Shown here: positions 24,437 to 32,110 of the stretch, in pieces
Numbering within the stretch: position 1 is the stretch's first letter
Layout of the letters: every line of letters starts with the position of its first letter
From: Actinocrinis sp035653575
GTDB taxonomy: Bacteria; Actinomycetota; Actinomycetes; Streptomycetales; Catenulisporaceae
Length of the DNA stretch: 64,000 nucleotides
Direction: 5' to 3'
NCBI RefSeq assembly: GCF_035653575.1
Contig: NZ_DASRBQ010000111.1
Location: 62,001-126,000, forward strand
Notes under the pieces: model-generated
Databases searched by the model: none
Seen by the model: the letters and a program-made list of their open reading frames with translations, nothing else
What the model was told of the DNA's origin: nothing
Made by a program: the position numbers and the translations under genes

Positions 24437-24682
24437 ATGGGACTCTTCCGGCGCAAGAAGCCAGAGACGGACGTGCCGATGGACCCGGCGGTGGCCTCGT
24501 CACGCGACCAGGGCGGGGAACCGGACGAGCGATTCCCGGACCAGAACTCCACCACCGGAACCACCCCCTCGGGCGAGTTCGTCGGCCGGGCGTCGGGGGA
24601 CGCACCCGGCGACGTGGAGCCCTCGGGTGCGGAGCGGCGGGCCGAGGCCCGCGCCAGGACGGCCGACACGCGGAAGGAATGA
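24437..24682 (+). CDS. Small hydrophilic hypothetical protein
   Basis: An 81-residue, strongly charged protein starting MGLFRRKKPETD, with no hydrophobic segment and a low-complexity middle (D, G, P, S, T rich). It is likely disordered and its function is unknown. CTGGAGCAG gives a suitable ribosome binding site 8 nt before the ATG, and a strong terminator hairpin follows, so the frame is probably a real gene. A basic N-terminus followed by an acidic tail occurs in other small actinobacterial proteins. Confidence 0.6.
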   Translation: MGLFRRKKPETDVPMDPAVASSRDQGGEPDERFPDQNSTTGTTPSGEFVGRASGDAPGDVEPSGAERRAEARARTADTRKE

Positions 24683-24696
24683 CTGGACGCCATAGC

Positions 24697-24741
24697 GTCC
24701 CGGGCGTGGAGGCCGCGACCATGGGCCTCCACGCCCGGGAC
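24697..24741. terminator. 18-bp stem bidirectional terminator
   Basis: The arms 24697-24714 and 24724-24741 are exactly complementary with a nine-base loop. The hairpin lies between two convergent genes (the small hydrophilic protein and the 3D/CBM protein) and can serve both. Confidence 0.88.
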
Positions 24742-24758
24742 CGATCCGGTTCGGGCGG

Positions 24759-25880
24759 CTAGCAGGCTCCGTTGCTGGACCAGACCGCCCATGAGGTCGC
24801 GGCGCCGGGCACCGCGCCGGTCGAGTAGTACGTCGCGGTGTAATTCGTTCCCTGATACGAGACCTTGTCGCCCGGCACGTAAGAGGTGCTCGGGTTCCAG
24901 GCCGGCGCGCAGCCGCCGCTCCCGGACGAGGGCGTCGGGGAAGCGCTCGGCGAGGGCGACTTGCTCGGGGACGAGCTCGGCGAGGCGGAGGGCGAGGCGC
25001 CGGCCGAGGCCGACGCTGACGCTGACGCGGAGGGTGTGCCGCCCGGCGGGGTGCCTCCGTACGGGTTCGCGATCACCGTGAGCGTCCGGTTCTGCACACC
25101 CCAGCCGTTCGCCTGGGTGCCGGGCAGCCACACGTCCACGGTGTCGTTCTGGATCCAGGTGCCGATGTCGATCGCGACACAGTCGCCATATCCGGGGATG
25201 TTGAAGTAGGTGCCCCACGGGATAACCCGCGGGTCGGTCGCGCAGCCGCCGAGCTGTGCGTTGTAGCCGGAGGCGGTCTGGCCGACGTCGTTGTACGAGG
25301 TCACCAGCATGTTGATCTTCGTGCCGACCGGGACGCTGCCCGCCCCGGTCGCGATGGTGCCGTCCGAGCCGAGCCAGTAGGGCTGGGAGAGCTGTCCCAT
25401 CGACGCGTCGCTGCCGCTGGTGTCGTACATCGCCACCACGTCGTAATAAGCGTTCTGGCACGGCGCGGTGTCGGTGACCGTCAGCGGCGTGGTCTGTCCC
25501 CAGTAGCTGACGTAGCCGATGTCCACGCCGTCGCGCCACACCTTGTACGCGACCGCGTTCGGCACCTTGGCGATGGTGATGGTCACCTGGCCGTTCACGA
25601 GGCTGCCGGTCAGTGTCGGCGCGGCGGGGCGGGAGGTGAAGTTCGCCGCCTGCGCGGTCTGCAGCGGCGGGGTCCAGGGGGTGACGGAACGGGCCGGCGG
25701 GGTGATGCCGGCGGCCCAGAACGGGCAGGCGGGCAGGGACGCGGCGGTCGTCGTTCCGGCCGCGTTCGCTGCGCTCAGCGGGACGAGTGCGACGGCCCCG
25801 GCGCCCGCGGCGGCCGCCGCGGTCGCGGCGATCCAGTAACGCGCACGCCGGTGGCGGAGTGTCGCCGTGAGGAGGTTCAC
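24759..25880 (-). CDS. Secreted 3D-domain protein with CBM5/12 module
   Basis: A 373-residue exported protein. A signal peptide (about residues 1-38, ending AANAA) is followed by a fibronectin III-like part (about 65-165). Next is a 3D domain: VTSYNDVGQTASGYN, DPRVIPWGTYFNIPGYGDCV and D-I-G-T-W give the three acidic residues of this double-psi barrel. A Ser/Pro/Ala linker leads to a C-terminal CBM5/12-type chitin-binding module (CAPAWNPSTSYVPGDKVSY). 3D domains occur in MltA-type lytic enzymes and Rpf-like proteins, so it may act on peptidoglycan or chitin-containing walls (inference). The GTG at 25880 starts the signal peptide. It is divergent from the BAAT-like gene over a DasR-type box. 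Confidence 0.82.
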   Translation of the reverse strand: MNLLTATLRHRRARYWIAATAAAAAGAGAVALVPLSAANAAGTTTAASLPACPFWAAGITPPARSVTPWTPPLQTAQAANFTSRPAAPTLTGSLVNGQVTITIAKVPNAVAYKVWRDGVDIGYVSYWGQTTPLTVTDTAPCQNAYYDVVAMYDTSGSDASMGQLSQPYWLGSDGTIATGAGSVPVGTKINMLVTSYNDVGQTASGYNAQLGGCATDPRVIPWGTYFNIPGYGDCVAIDIGTWIQNDTVDVWLPGTQANGWGVQNRTLTVIANPYGGTPPGGTPSASASASASAGASPSASPSSSPSKSPSPSASPTPSSGSGGCAPAWNPSTSYVPGDKVSYQGTNYTATYYSTGAVPGAATSWAVWSSNGAC

Positions 25881-26052
25881 TGTCGTTCGCGCCTTCTTCG
25901 GTCCGGGCCGGCCGGATCCGCGGGGTGGGCGGTCAGGCCTGGCGTGGTCGGGGACTGCGAGAGGCGCCGGCGCCGCGACGTCTGATAGGTGCTCAGCTGG
26001 TGGGTGGCAGGTCGGATCGGCCTCAGTGAAGCGCGGCGGCCGAGGCACCGTC

Positions 26053-26068
26053 AAGGGTCTAGACCAGT
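26053..26068. promoter_or_regulatory. DasR-type (dre) box between two divergent secreted-protein genes
   Basis: AAGGGTCTAGACCAGT contains the perfect palindrome GGTCTAGACC and matches the dre consensus at 14 of 16 positions. It lies 48 nt before the BAAT-like start and 173 nt before the 3D/CBM start, so it could control either or both. Confidence 0.65.
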
Positions 26069-26115
26069 TCTTAAGGTTGGGTATGGAACCTCATAGGAGT
26101 GGGCGAGGAAGCGGG

Positions 26116-27423
26116 GTGAACGCGATGCGCGGCGATCTGGCGCGTTGCACGATCGGGGTGCTCGCCGTCGTCGGTGCGACAGTCGGCGGCATAGCGGCCG
26201 CACCGGGCAAAGCCGCTCCGGCGCCGGCCGGCGAACGCATCGCGATCGACGTTCCGGTCGCCTCGGCGTATCAGACCGTGCACATCCGGATCACCGGCCT
26301 TCCGCCGGGCTCCCAAGCCACGATCACGTCATCAGCCCACGACTACGCCGGCAAGCTCTGGCAGGCGCGGGCCGCGTTCACCGCCGACTCCTCCGGAACA
26401 GTCGACCTGGCGAAACAGGCGCCGACGAGCGGCAGCTACACCGGCGTCGACGCGATGGGCCTGGTGTGGTCGATGAATCCGGGCTCGGCCGCGGGCGGCT
26501 CACCGTCCTTCTTCTTCCTGACGGCGCATCCCGAGGCCGAGCCGAGCTTTCCGATCAACCTCGCCGTCCGCGACGAAGCCGGAAGCGTGACGCGCGCGAC
26601 GCTCACCCGCCTTTGGATGGCCCCAGGAGTCACGCATCGAACCCTGACAGTCCCGGCGGACGGCATGTATGGCGACCTGTATCTGCCTACGCCATCAGCC
26701 GGAGCCGTGCGCCGTCCCGCGGTGCTGCTGTTCGGCGGCTCGGAAGGCGGCGAGAGCGAGCGGTACACGGCAGCGGTCCTCGCCTCCGAGGGATACCCGG
26801 CGCTCTCGCTCGCGTACTTCGGCGAACCCGGCCTGCCCAGCACCTTGACGAACATCCCGCTGGATTACTTCGCCGACGCCGCCCGCCTGTTGGCCAGGCA
26901 GCCCGAGGTTGACCCGCGGCACGTGCTGGCCCTGGGAGCTTCGCGCGGCGCCGAGGCGGCGCTGCTGCTGGCGCAGAACTTCCCCGACCTGATCCACGGG
27001 GCGATCCTGTACGCACCGACCGCCCAGGTCAACCCGTCTTTCCCGGACGGCGTGAGCATCGCGTGGACCTTGCATGGCGTCGCCCTGGCGGCCGGGATGT
27101 CCATCCCCGTGGACCACATATCTGGGCCCGTGCTTCCCATCGCAGGAGCCGATGACGCGGTGTGGAACTCACCGCAGTCGGCGACGCAGATCTCCATGGA
27201 ACTCGACGACGATCGCAATCCGTATCCGCATAAGGCGCTGATCTACCCTGACGCCGGTCACGGGATCGACGCGGGTGTCGACGTTCCGTCCTCGACGAGC
27301 TACACCTATCCGGACTCCGGATACACCCTTGAGTTCGGCGGCACCCGAAAGGGGGATGCCGCGGCTCAGCAGGCCGCCTGGCAGCGGGTCCTGGCTTTGC
27401 TCGCCTCGTTGCGGCAGCCGTAG
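26116..27423 (+). CDS. BAAT/acyl-CoA thioesterase-type alpha/beta hydrolase, probably exported
   Basis: A 435-residue protein with an N-terminal hydrophobic segment (about residues 9-32) that may be a signal peptide. Then comes a beta-sandwich like the bile-acid-CoA:amino-acid acyltransferase N domain (HIRITGLPPGSQATI, SGSYTGVDAMGLVWSM) and a BAAT_C-type alpha/beta hydrolase. The nucleophile elbow is ALGASRGAEAALLLA (Ser), with Asp in AGADDAVW and His in DAGHGID, a full triad. The GTG at 26116 follows GAGGAAG. Family members are normally intracellular, so an exported copy, perhaps under DasR, would be odd. The substrate is unknown. Confidence 0.82.
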   Translation: MNAMRGDLARCTIGVLAVVGATVGGIAAAPGKAAPAPAGERIAIDVPVASAYQTVHIRITGLPPGSQATITSSAHDYAGKLWQARAAFTADSSGTVDLAKQAPTSGSYTGVDAMGLVWSMNPGSAAGGSPSFFFLTAHPEAEPSFPINLAVRDEAGSVTRATLTRLWMAPGVTHRTLTVPADGMYGDLYLPTPSAGAVRRPAVLLFGGSEGGESERYTAAVLASEGYPALSLAYFGEPGLPSTLTNIPLDYFADAARLLARQPEVDPRHVLALGASRGAEAALLLAQNFPDLIHGAILYAPTAQVNPSFPDGVSIAWTLHGVALAAGMSIPVDHISGPVLPIAGADDAVWNSPQSATQISMELDDDRNPYPHKALIYPDAGHGIDAGVDVPSSTSYTYPDSGYTLEFGGTRKGDAAAQQAAWQRVLALLASLRQP

Positions 27424-27545
27424 GGCACCGCGCAGGTCCGGTCCGCCGCACTCGCGGCACGCACGACGGAACCGGGACACGATCCGCTCCGTCCAAAGCG
27501 CGACGGTCCCGGAAGGCGGGACTCAGTTGAACGGGACGGGTGGGC

Positions 27546-28646
27546 ATGAGCGACATGCGGGGTCACACATTGTCGAGAACCGCGGACAATCCGGTTTATA
27601 CCCGACTCAAGGCGTGGACGAGGCGCAGCGCTCGATCGCGAGCGGCAGCGGCGTCCGCGGCAGTGCTTATCCTCGGCCTCACCGCCGCCTGCGCGAGTTC
27701 GACGGCTGCGTCACAGAGCAACGCGCAGACCGGGCAGGCGGTCGGTTCATCGCCTCGTGCGGATTCCGGAGTCGGCGACCCGCTAATAATGCAGCCTGGC
27801 AGCACCTGTCCGTCTACGTCTACTGATCCCGCGATCGCCAAGCTGCGCGCCGGAACCAAGCAGGTGGCGCTGCCGCCGGACTTCCGTCCGGTCGCGGCCG
27901 TACGCTGCGAATTCCCGATCCGCACGGTGCCCGGAGACGGGGAGTGGCAGTTCGCCGACGCTCAGCGCGCTGATTCCGGAATGGCGCAGCTGGTCGCGGC
28001 GCTCAGGCTTCCGTCCCAGACGGCGGCTCCGGGTGCGTTGATCGCCTGTCCGGCTATGGGTATGGCGATGCCGCCGTTCGCGCTGGTCGACGCAAAAGGC
28101 AATATAGTCAGCCCTCTGTTACCGCACGATGTGTGCGGGTTCCCGTTGCAGCAGGTCACGAAGGCGGTCGATGCTCTTCCCTGGCGCACGGAGACCGAGC
28201 AGCGGCTGCATCAGACGCGCACGCAGGCAGAAATCGACACCGGATGCTCGGCCTCGTACAAGTACTTGTTCGAATACCCGGTTTCCGACACACCCGAGCC
28301 GTGGAGCAAGGTGCGTCATCCGATGAGCCCGCCGCCGACGGTTGTGTGCGTGTACGCCGTCGATCCGTCGACGTTCAAGGACTACATCGCGATCGGTTCG
28401 TTCACGCATGGCGCCAAGCTCACCCCGGCCCAGCAGACCGCTGTCGTAAAGGCCTTCGATGACGCGAGCGGGACCGGAACGCCGGCCCCCACCTGCACCG
28501 CCAAGGCGACCCGTTTCGTCTCCGTGGACGGACCCGGCACGATGGTCGAACTCGATGGCTGCAAGCGCGTGCGCTGGCCAAACAATTTCATGAGCACCGC
28601 GCCGGACTCACTTCTGCAGCTCCTCGCGTCGCTCGTCATCGGCTGA
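27546..28646 (+). CDS. Probable lipoprotein of unknown function
   Basis: A basic N-terminus is followed by a hydrophobic stretch and LILGLTAACASS, which fits a lipobox with Cys at about residue 50, so the protein is probably exported and lipid-modified. The remaining ~315 residues hold several cysteines (CPSTSTD, RCEF, CPAMG, VCGFP, CSASY, VCVYA, TCTAK, DGC), suggesting disulphides. I recognise no family. It stands alone, and its last 39 nt overlap tail to tail the end of qcrB on the other strand. The ATG at 27546 is preferred to a GTG six bases earlier. Confidence 0.7.
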   Translation: MSDMRGHTLSRTADNPVYTRLKAWTRRSARSRAAAASAAVLILGLTAACASSTAASQSNAQTGQAVGSSPRADSGVGDPLIMQPGSTCPSTSTDPAIAKLRAGTKQVALPPDFRPVAAVRCEFPIRTVPGDGEWQFADAQRADSGMAQLVAALRLPSQTAAPGALIACPAMGMAMPPFALVDAKGNIVSPLLPHDVCGFPLQQVTKAVDALPWRTETEQRLHQTRTQAEIDTGCSASYKYLFEYPVSDTPEPWSKVRHPMSPPPTVVCVYAVDPSTFKDYIAIGSFTHGAKLTPAQQTAVVKAFDDASGTGTPAPTCTAKATRFVSVDGPGTMVELDGCKRVRWPNNFMSTAPDSLLQLLASLVIG

Positions 28647-30293
28647 ACCGGCGGCCCGGCCGGCTTTGGAGCCGTGTCGGCGCTGGTAGCCCCAGAGGCC
28701 GCGGTGCGCGACGTTGTACTCCATCGGCGTCGGCTTCCGCACCCGGTGATTGCGGTCCCAGACCACCAGCGAGCGGCGCACGGTCCACAGCACCCAGTGC
28801 CGTGGCTTCAAGTCGCTGGGCGTCGGCGGGTTGACCGGCCCGTCGTCGTGCGAGGTGACCTTGTAGCGCTCGCCGGCGTCGAGCTGCGCGAGCGGGGCGC
28901 GATAGCTGCCGTCCGGCAGCTGCTCCACCACGCCGACATCCTGGCCGAACAACACGTCGCGCCAGTCGGAGCGCTGCAGTTCCAGGCAGACTCGCCGGGT
29001 GATGAAGAACACGAGGATCGGCAGCCCCCACACCGCGATCCGCAGCGCCCATACCAGATGAATGATGGAGAGCCGGAAGATCATCGTGTGGATGTCGTCG
29101 GCGCCGGCGAAGGTGAGCACCACGTAGAAGGTGATGCCCGCGGCACCGATCGCGGTGCGGGTCGGCTGGTCGCGCGGCCGGTCGAGCAGGTGCTGCTCCT
29201 TGCGGTTTCCGGTCACCCACTGCTCAAGGAACGGATATAGGTAGAGCAGGAGGAACAACACCAGTGGCATGAAAGCCGCCGGGAGGAACACGTTCCAGAC
29301 GATGGTGTGCCCGAGGAAGTTGGTCGTCCAGTTGGGCATCAGCCGCAGCGAGCCCTCCAAGAAGCCGAGGTACCAGTCCGGCTGCGATCCGTACGTGGCC
29401 TGCGATGGATCGTAGGGCCCGTACAGCCAGATCGGGTTGATCTGCACGAACGCGGCGAAGAAGGAGAGCAGGCCGAAGGTCATGGCGAACAGTCCTGCGC
29501 TCTTCGCGGCGTAGGTCGGGATCATCGGGCGGCCGACCACGTTCATGTTCCGGTGGCCGGGGGCCGGGTACTGCGTGTGCTTCTGGTAGAAGATCAGCAG
29601 CAGATGGACGCTGATCAGCCCGATGAGCAGGCCGGGGATCAGCAGGATGTGCGCGGTGAACAGCCGGGTGATGAAGATGGTGCCGGGGAACTGGCCGCCG
29701 AAGATGAAGAAGGACAGGTAGGTCCCGACGATCGGGATCGAGAGCACGATGCCCTCGAAGGTGCGCAGCCCGGTGCCGGAGAGCAGGTCGTCGGGCAGCG
29801 AGTAGCCCGCGAAGCCCTCGGCGATCGCGAGGATGAAGAGGGTGACCCCGATGAGCCAGTTGATCTCGCGCGGCTTGCGGAACGCCCCGGTGAAGAAGAT
29901 CCGCAGCATGTGGATGCAGATCGAGGCGACGAAGAGCAGCGCGGCCCAGTGATGGATCTGCCGGATCAGCAGGCCGCCGCGGATGTCGAAGCTGATGTTG
30001 AGGGTCGACTCGTACGCCTCGGACATCCGCAGGCCGTCCAGCGCGGCATACGAGCCGTGATATACGGTCTCGCTCTCGCTGGGCCGGAAGAACATGGTCA
30101 GCCAGATGCCGGTGATGACCAGGATGACGAAGCTGTACAGGGCCATCTCGCCGAGCAGGAAGGACCAGTGGTCCGGAAACGCCTTGCGGATCAGCGACTT
30201 GGCCTTGGCGATGCCGAGCCGCTGGTCGGCGGCGTCGGCCAGGCGGGCGGCGGTGGACCGCGGCGGGGATTCGGCCTTGACGCGTTTCGCCAT
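28608..30293 (-). CDS. qcrB: Cytochrome bc1-type cytochrome b subunit (orphan QcrB)
   Basis: A 561-residue membrane protein of the actinobacterial QcrB type. The haem b ligands are present: His114 and His128 in IHHWAALLFVASICIHM, and His215 and His230. The quinol-site motif is PDWYLGFLEG (305-314), and GYSLPDDLLSGTGLR is the usual actinobacterial signature. The ATG at 30293 is 14 nt after the ctaD stop, so it is the last gene of ctaC-ctaD-qcrB. No qcrA (Rieske), qcrC (cytochrome cc) or ctaE gene is near, unlike the housekeeping supercomplex operon, so this is an accessory copy. Its ~180-residue C-terminal cytosolic extension is normal for actinobacteria. Confidence 0.93.
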   Translation of the reverse strand: MAKRVKAESPPRSTAARLADAADQRLGIAKAKSLIRKAFPDHWSFLLGEMALYSFVILVITGIWLTMFFRPSESETVYHGSYAALDGLRMSEAYESTLNISFDIRGGLLIRQIHHWAALLFVASICIHMLRIFFTGAFRKPREINWLIGVTLFILAIAEGFAGYSLPDDLLSGTGLRTFEGIVLSIPIVGTYLSFFIFGGQFPGTIFITRLFTAHILLIPGLLIGLISVHLLLIFYQKHTQYPAPGHRNMNVVGRPMIPTYAAKSAGLFAMTFGLLSFFAAFVQINPIWLYGPYDPSQATYGSQPDWYLGFLEGSLRLMPNWTTNFLGHTIVWNVFLPAAFMPLVLFLLLYLYPFLEQWVTGNRKEQHLLDRPRDQPTRTAIGAAGITFYVVLTFAGADDIHTMIFRLSIIHLVWALRIAVWGLPILVFFITRRVCLELQRSDWRDVLFGQDVGVVEQLPDGSYRAPLAQLDAGERYKVTSHDDGPVNPPTPSDLKPRHWVLWTVRRSLVVWDRNHRVRKPTPMEYNVAHRGLWGYQRRHGSKAGRAAGSADDERREELQK

Positions 30294-30307
30294 GTCGCGC
30301 GCCCCTC

Positions 30308-32023
30308 TCAGGCTTCCGCTTCCGAGCCGACCGAACCGGTGGCGTGCACTGCGCCGTCGTCCTGCACAGCGCCGTCGTCGTGCACAGCGCCGTCGTTGTG
30401 CACAGCGCCGTCCCACGCCGCCTGGTGCCGGGCGTCGAACAGCGGGGCGTAGCCGGTCACCGGAGGCACTGGGCCGGCGAAGTTGTAGCGCGGCGGCGGC
30501 GAGCTGGTCGCCCACTCCAGGGTCTGCCCCTGCCAGGGATCGGATCCGGCGCGCTTCTTGGCCCGCAGCGAGAAGATCACGTTCATCAGGAACAGCCACA
30601 TCGCGATCGCCAGGATCCCGGCGCCGATGCTGGAGATCAGGTTCGCCGTGGTGAAGCCGTCCGAGGCGCGGTAGGTGGAGACGCGTCGCGGCATGCCCTC
30701 GTAGCCGAGCCAGAACATCGGCAGGAAGGTGGCGTTCGTGCCGACGACGTAGAGCAGCCAGTGCCAGAAGCCGAGCCGCTCGCCGAGCCTGACGCCGATG
30801 GCCTTCGGGAACCAGTAGTAGAACCCTGCGAACAGGCCGGCCACGCTGCCGCCGAAGAGCGTGTAGTGGAAGTGCGCGATGAGGAAGTAGCTGTCGTGCA
30901 CCTGATAGTCGATCACCGGCGTGCCGACCATGATCCCGGTCAGGCCGCCGATCAGGAACTGGACCAGGAAGGCGAGGGCGAACAGCAGCGGGGTCTTGAA
31001 CACCAGCCGTCCGCCGATCAGGGTGCCGATGATCGCGAAGTACTCGAGCCCGGCCGGGACGATCAGCAGGAAGGAGGTGAGCGAGTAGTAGTCGTTGACG
31101 ATCTGGCCGGTGGTGAACATGTGGTGCCCCCACACGCTCATCGACAGTGCCGCGAACAGCAGCAGCGAGAGCACCACGCCCTCGTAGCCGAACAGCCGCC
31201 GCCGCGAGAAGGTCGCCACCACCTCCGCGACCGCCCCGACGAAGGGGAAGAACATCACGTAGACCACGGGATGGCCGTAGAACCAGAACAGGTGTTGGTA
31301 CCCGATCACCCAGGTGTTGGAGTGAAACACCGAGGGATCGATCCGCCCGACCACGATCTCGCTAAGCGCCAGCAGCAGGTCCGGGAACGCGGTCAGCACC
31401 ATGAGGCAGGTGGCCACCATCGACCAGGTGAAGACCGGCATCCGCCGCAGCGTCATGCCCTGACCACGTTTCGCCAGCGCGGTCCACAGCACCGTGCCGC
31501 CCTGCGCCATCATCCCGACCGTGGACATGTAGACCCCGACGATCCACACGTCCATGCCCACGCCCGGGGTGAATTCGCTACTGGATAAGGGCACGTATGC
31601 GGACCAGCCGTCCGACGCGGCGCCGCCCGCGGCGCCGAATCCGGAGAACATCACCACCGCGCCGACGACGTAAAGCCAGTAGCCGAAGGCGGTCAGCCGC
31701 GGGGCCGCGATCGTCGGGGCACCGACCTGCAACGGCACCAGGTACACGCCGAAGCCGAGCGCAAACGGGGTGATCGCCAGGTAGATCATCCCGGAGCCGT
31801 GGATGGTGAACAGCTGGTCGTAGAGCGAGGAGGAGACGATGCTCTGGTCCGGCTGCGCCAGCTGCGAGCGCATGGTCAGTGCGAGCAGCCCCATGAGGAA
31901 GAAGATCACCAGCGCGGTGCCGACGGTCAGCAGGCCGATGCGCTTGTGGTCGGTGCTGCTCAGCCAGCCGGTGAGGCCGCCGTGCGCGGCGGTGGGCCCG
32001 GGACGGGTCTCGACCACACTCAC
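30308..32023 (-). CDS. ctaD: Haem-copper oxidase subunit I lacking canonical proton-channel residues
   Basis: A 571-residue, 12-helix oxidase catalytic subunit. Metal ligands are intact: His75 and His386 (haem a), His384 (haem a3), His251, His300 and His301 (CuB), and Tyr255 four residues after His251. The proton-path residues are not. Aligned by eye with Rhodobacter numbering, D132 and N139 in GAPDxAFPRxN are Thr104 and Thr111, E286 in HPEVY is Val253, and T359 and K362 in PTGIK are Ala324 and Glu327. The C-terminus ends in six-residue DGAVHx repeats. The GTG start overlaps the stop of a 29-codon ORF. It is an accessory oxidase by context; whether it pumps is open. Confidence 0.93.
   Translation of the reverse strand: MSVVETRPGPTAAHGGLTGWLSSTDHKRIGLLTVGTALVIFFLMGLLALTMRSQLAQPDQSIVSSSLYDQLFTIHGSGMIYLAITPFALGFGVYLVPLQVGAPTIAAPRLTAFGYWLYVVGAVVMFSGFGAAGGAASDGWSAYVPLSSSEFTPGVGMDVWIVGVYMSTVGMMAQGGTVLWTALAKRGQGMTLRRMPVFTWSMVATCLMVLTAFPDLLLALSEIVVGRIDPSVFHSNTWVIGYQHLFWFYGHPVVYVMFFPFVGAVAEVVATFSRRRLFGYEGVVLSLLLFAALSMSVWGHHMFTTGQIVNDYYSLTSFLLIVPAGLEYFAIIGTLIGGRLVFKTPLLFALAFLVQFLIGGLTGIMVGTPVIDYQVHDSYFLIAHFHYTLFGGSVAGLFAGFYYWFPKAIGVRLGERLGFWHWLLYVVGTNATFLPMFWLGYEGMPRRVSTYRASDGFTTANLISSIGAGILAIAMWLFLMNVIFSLRAKKRAGSDPWQGQTLEWATSSPPPRYNFAGPVPPVTGYAPLFDARHQAAWDGAVHNDGAVHDDGAVQDDGAVHATGSVGSEAEA
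30341..30415. repeat. 18-bp tandem repeats encoding the CtaD C-terminus
   Basis: About four copies of an 18-bp unit related to gtcgtgcacagcgccgtc (plus strand) encode D-G-A-V-H-x repeats. The copies differ at one to three positions. The period is a multiple of three, so copy-number change would keep the frame and the stop. Confidence 0.85.
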
Positions 32024-32109
32024 CGGACAGGCCCGTTCGCCGCCCCGGCCGCGCGGCTTCGCATCCGGTCGCTCTTCCTGCGGTCGCTCTTCATACGGTC
32101 GCTTTTCAT
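32020..32109 (-). CDS. 29-residue repeat peptide coupled between ctaC and ctaD
   Basis: An ATG at 32109 overlaps the ctaC stop (ATGA), and the TGA of this frame (32020-32022) overlaps the GTG of ctaD (GTGA frame step). The frame encodes three copies of the pentapeptide M/R-K-S-D-R and then a short basic, Ala-rich tail, 29 residues in all. The copies come from three 15-bp DNA repeats (32066-32110). It is very basic and has no membrane segment. It may have no product function and merely carry ribosomes from ctaC to ctaD (inference). I know of no family. Confidence 0.5.
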   Translation of the reverse strand: MKSDRMKSDRRKSDRMRSRAAGAANGPVR

Positions 32110-32110
32110 A
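32066..32110. repeat. Three 15-bp tandem repeats at the ctaC-ctaD junction
   Basis: cggtcgctcttcctg, cggtcgctcttcata and cggtcgcttttcata follow each other without gap. They include the ctaC stop codon and are read in frame by the small coupled ORF. Confidence 0.9.

Noticed and set aside
30294..31133. Open frame extending QcrB to 841 residues
   Set aside because: It is an alternative frame of ctaD. QcrB starts at ATG 30293 with the family N-terminus.
29307..31588. Long plus-strand frames opposite qcrB and ctaD
   Set aside because: Low-complexity composition and no start signals. The minus-strand genes are unambiguous.
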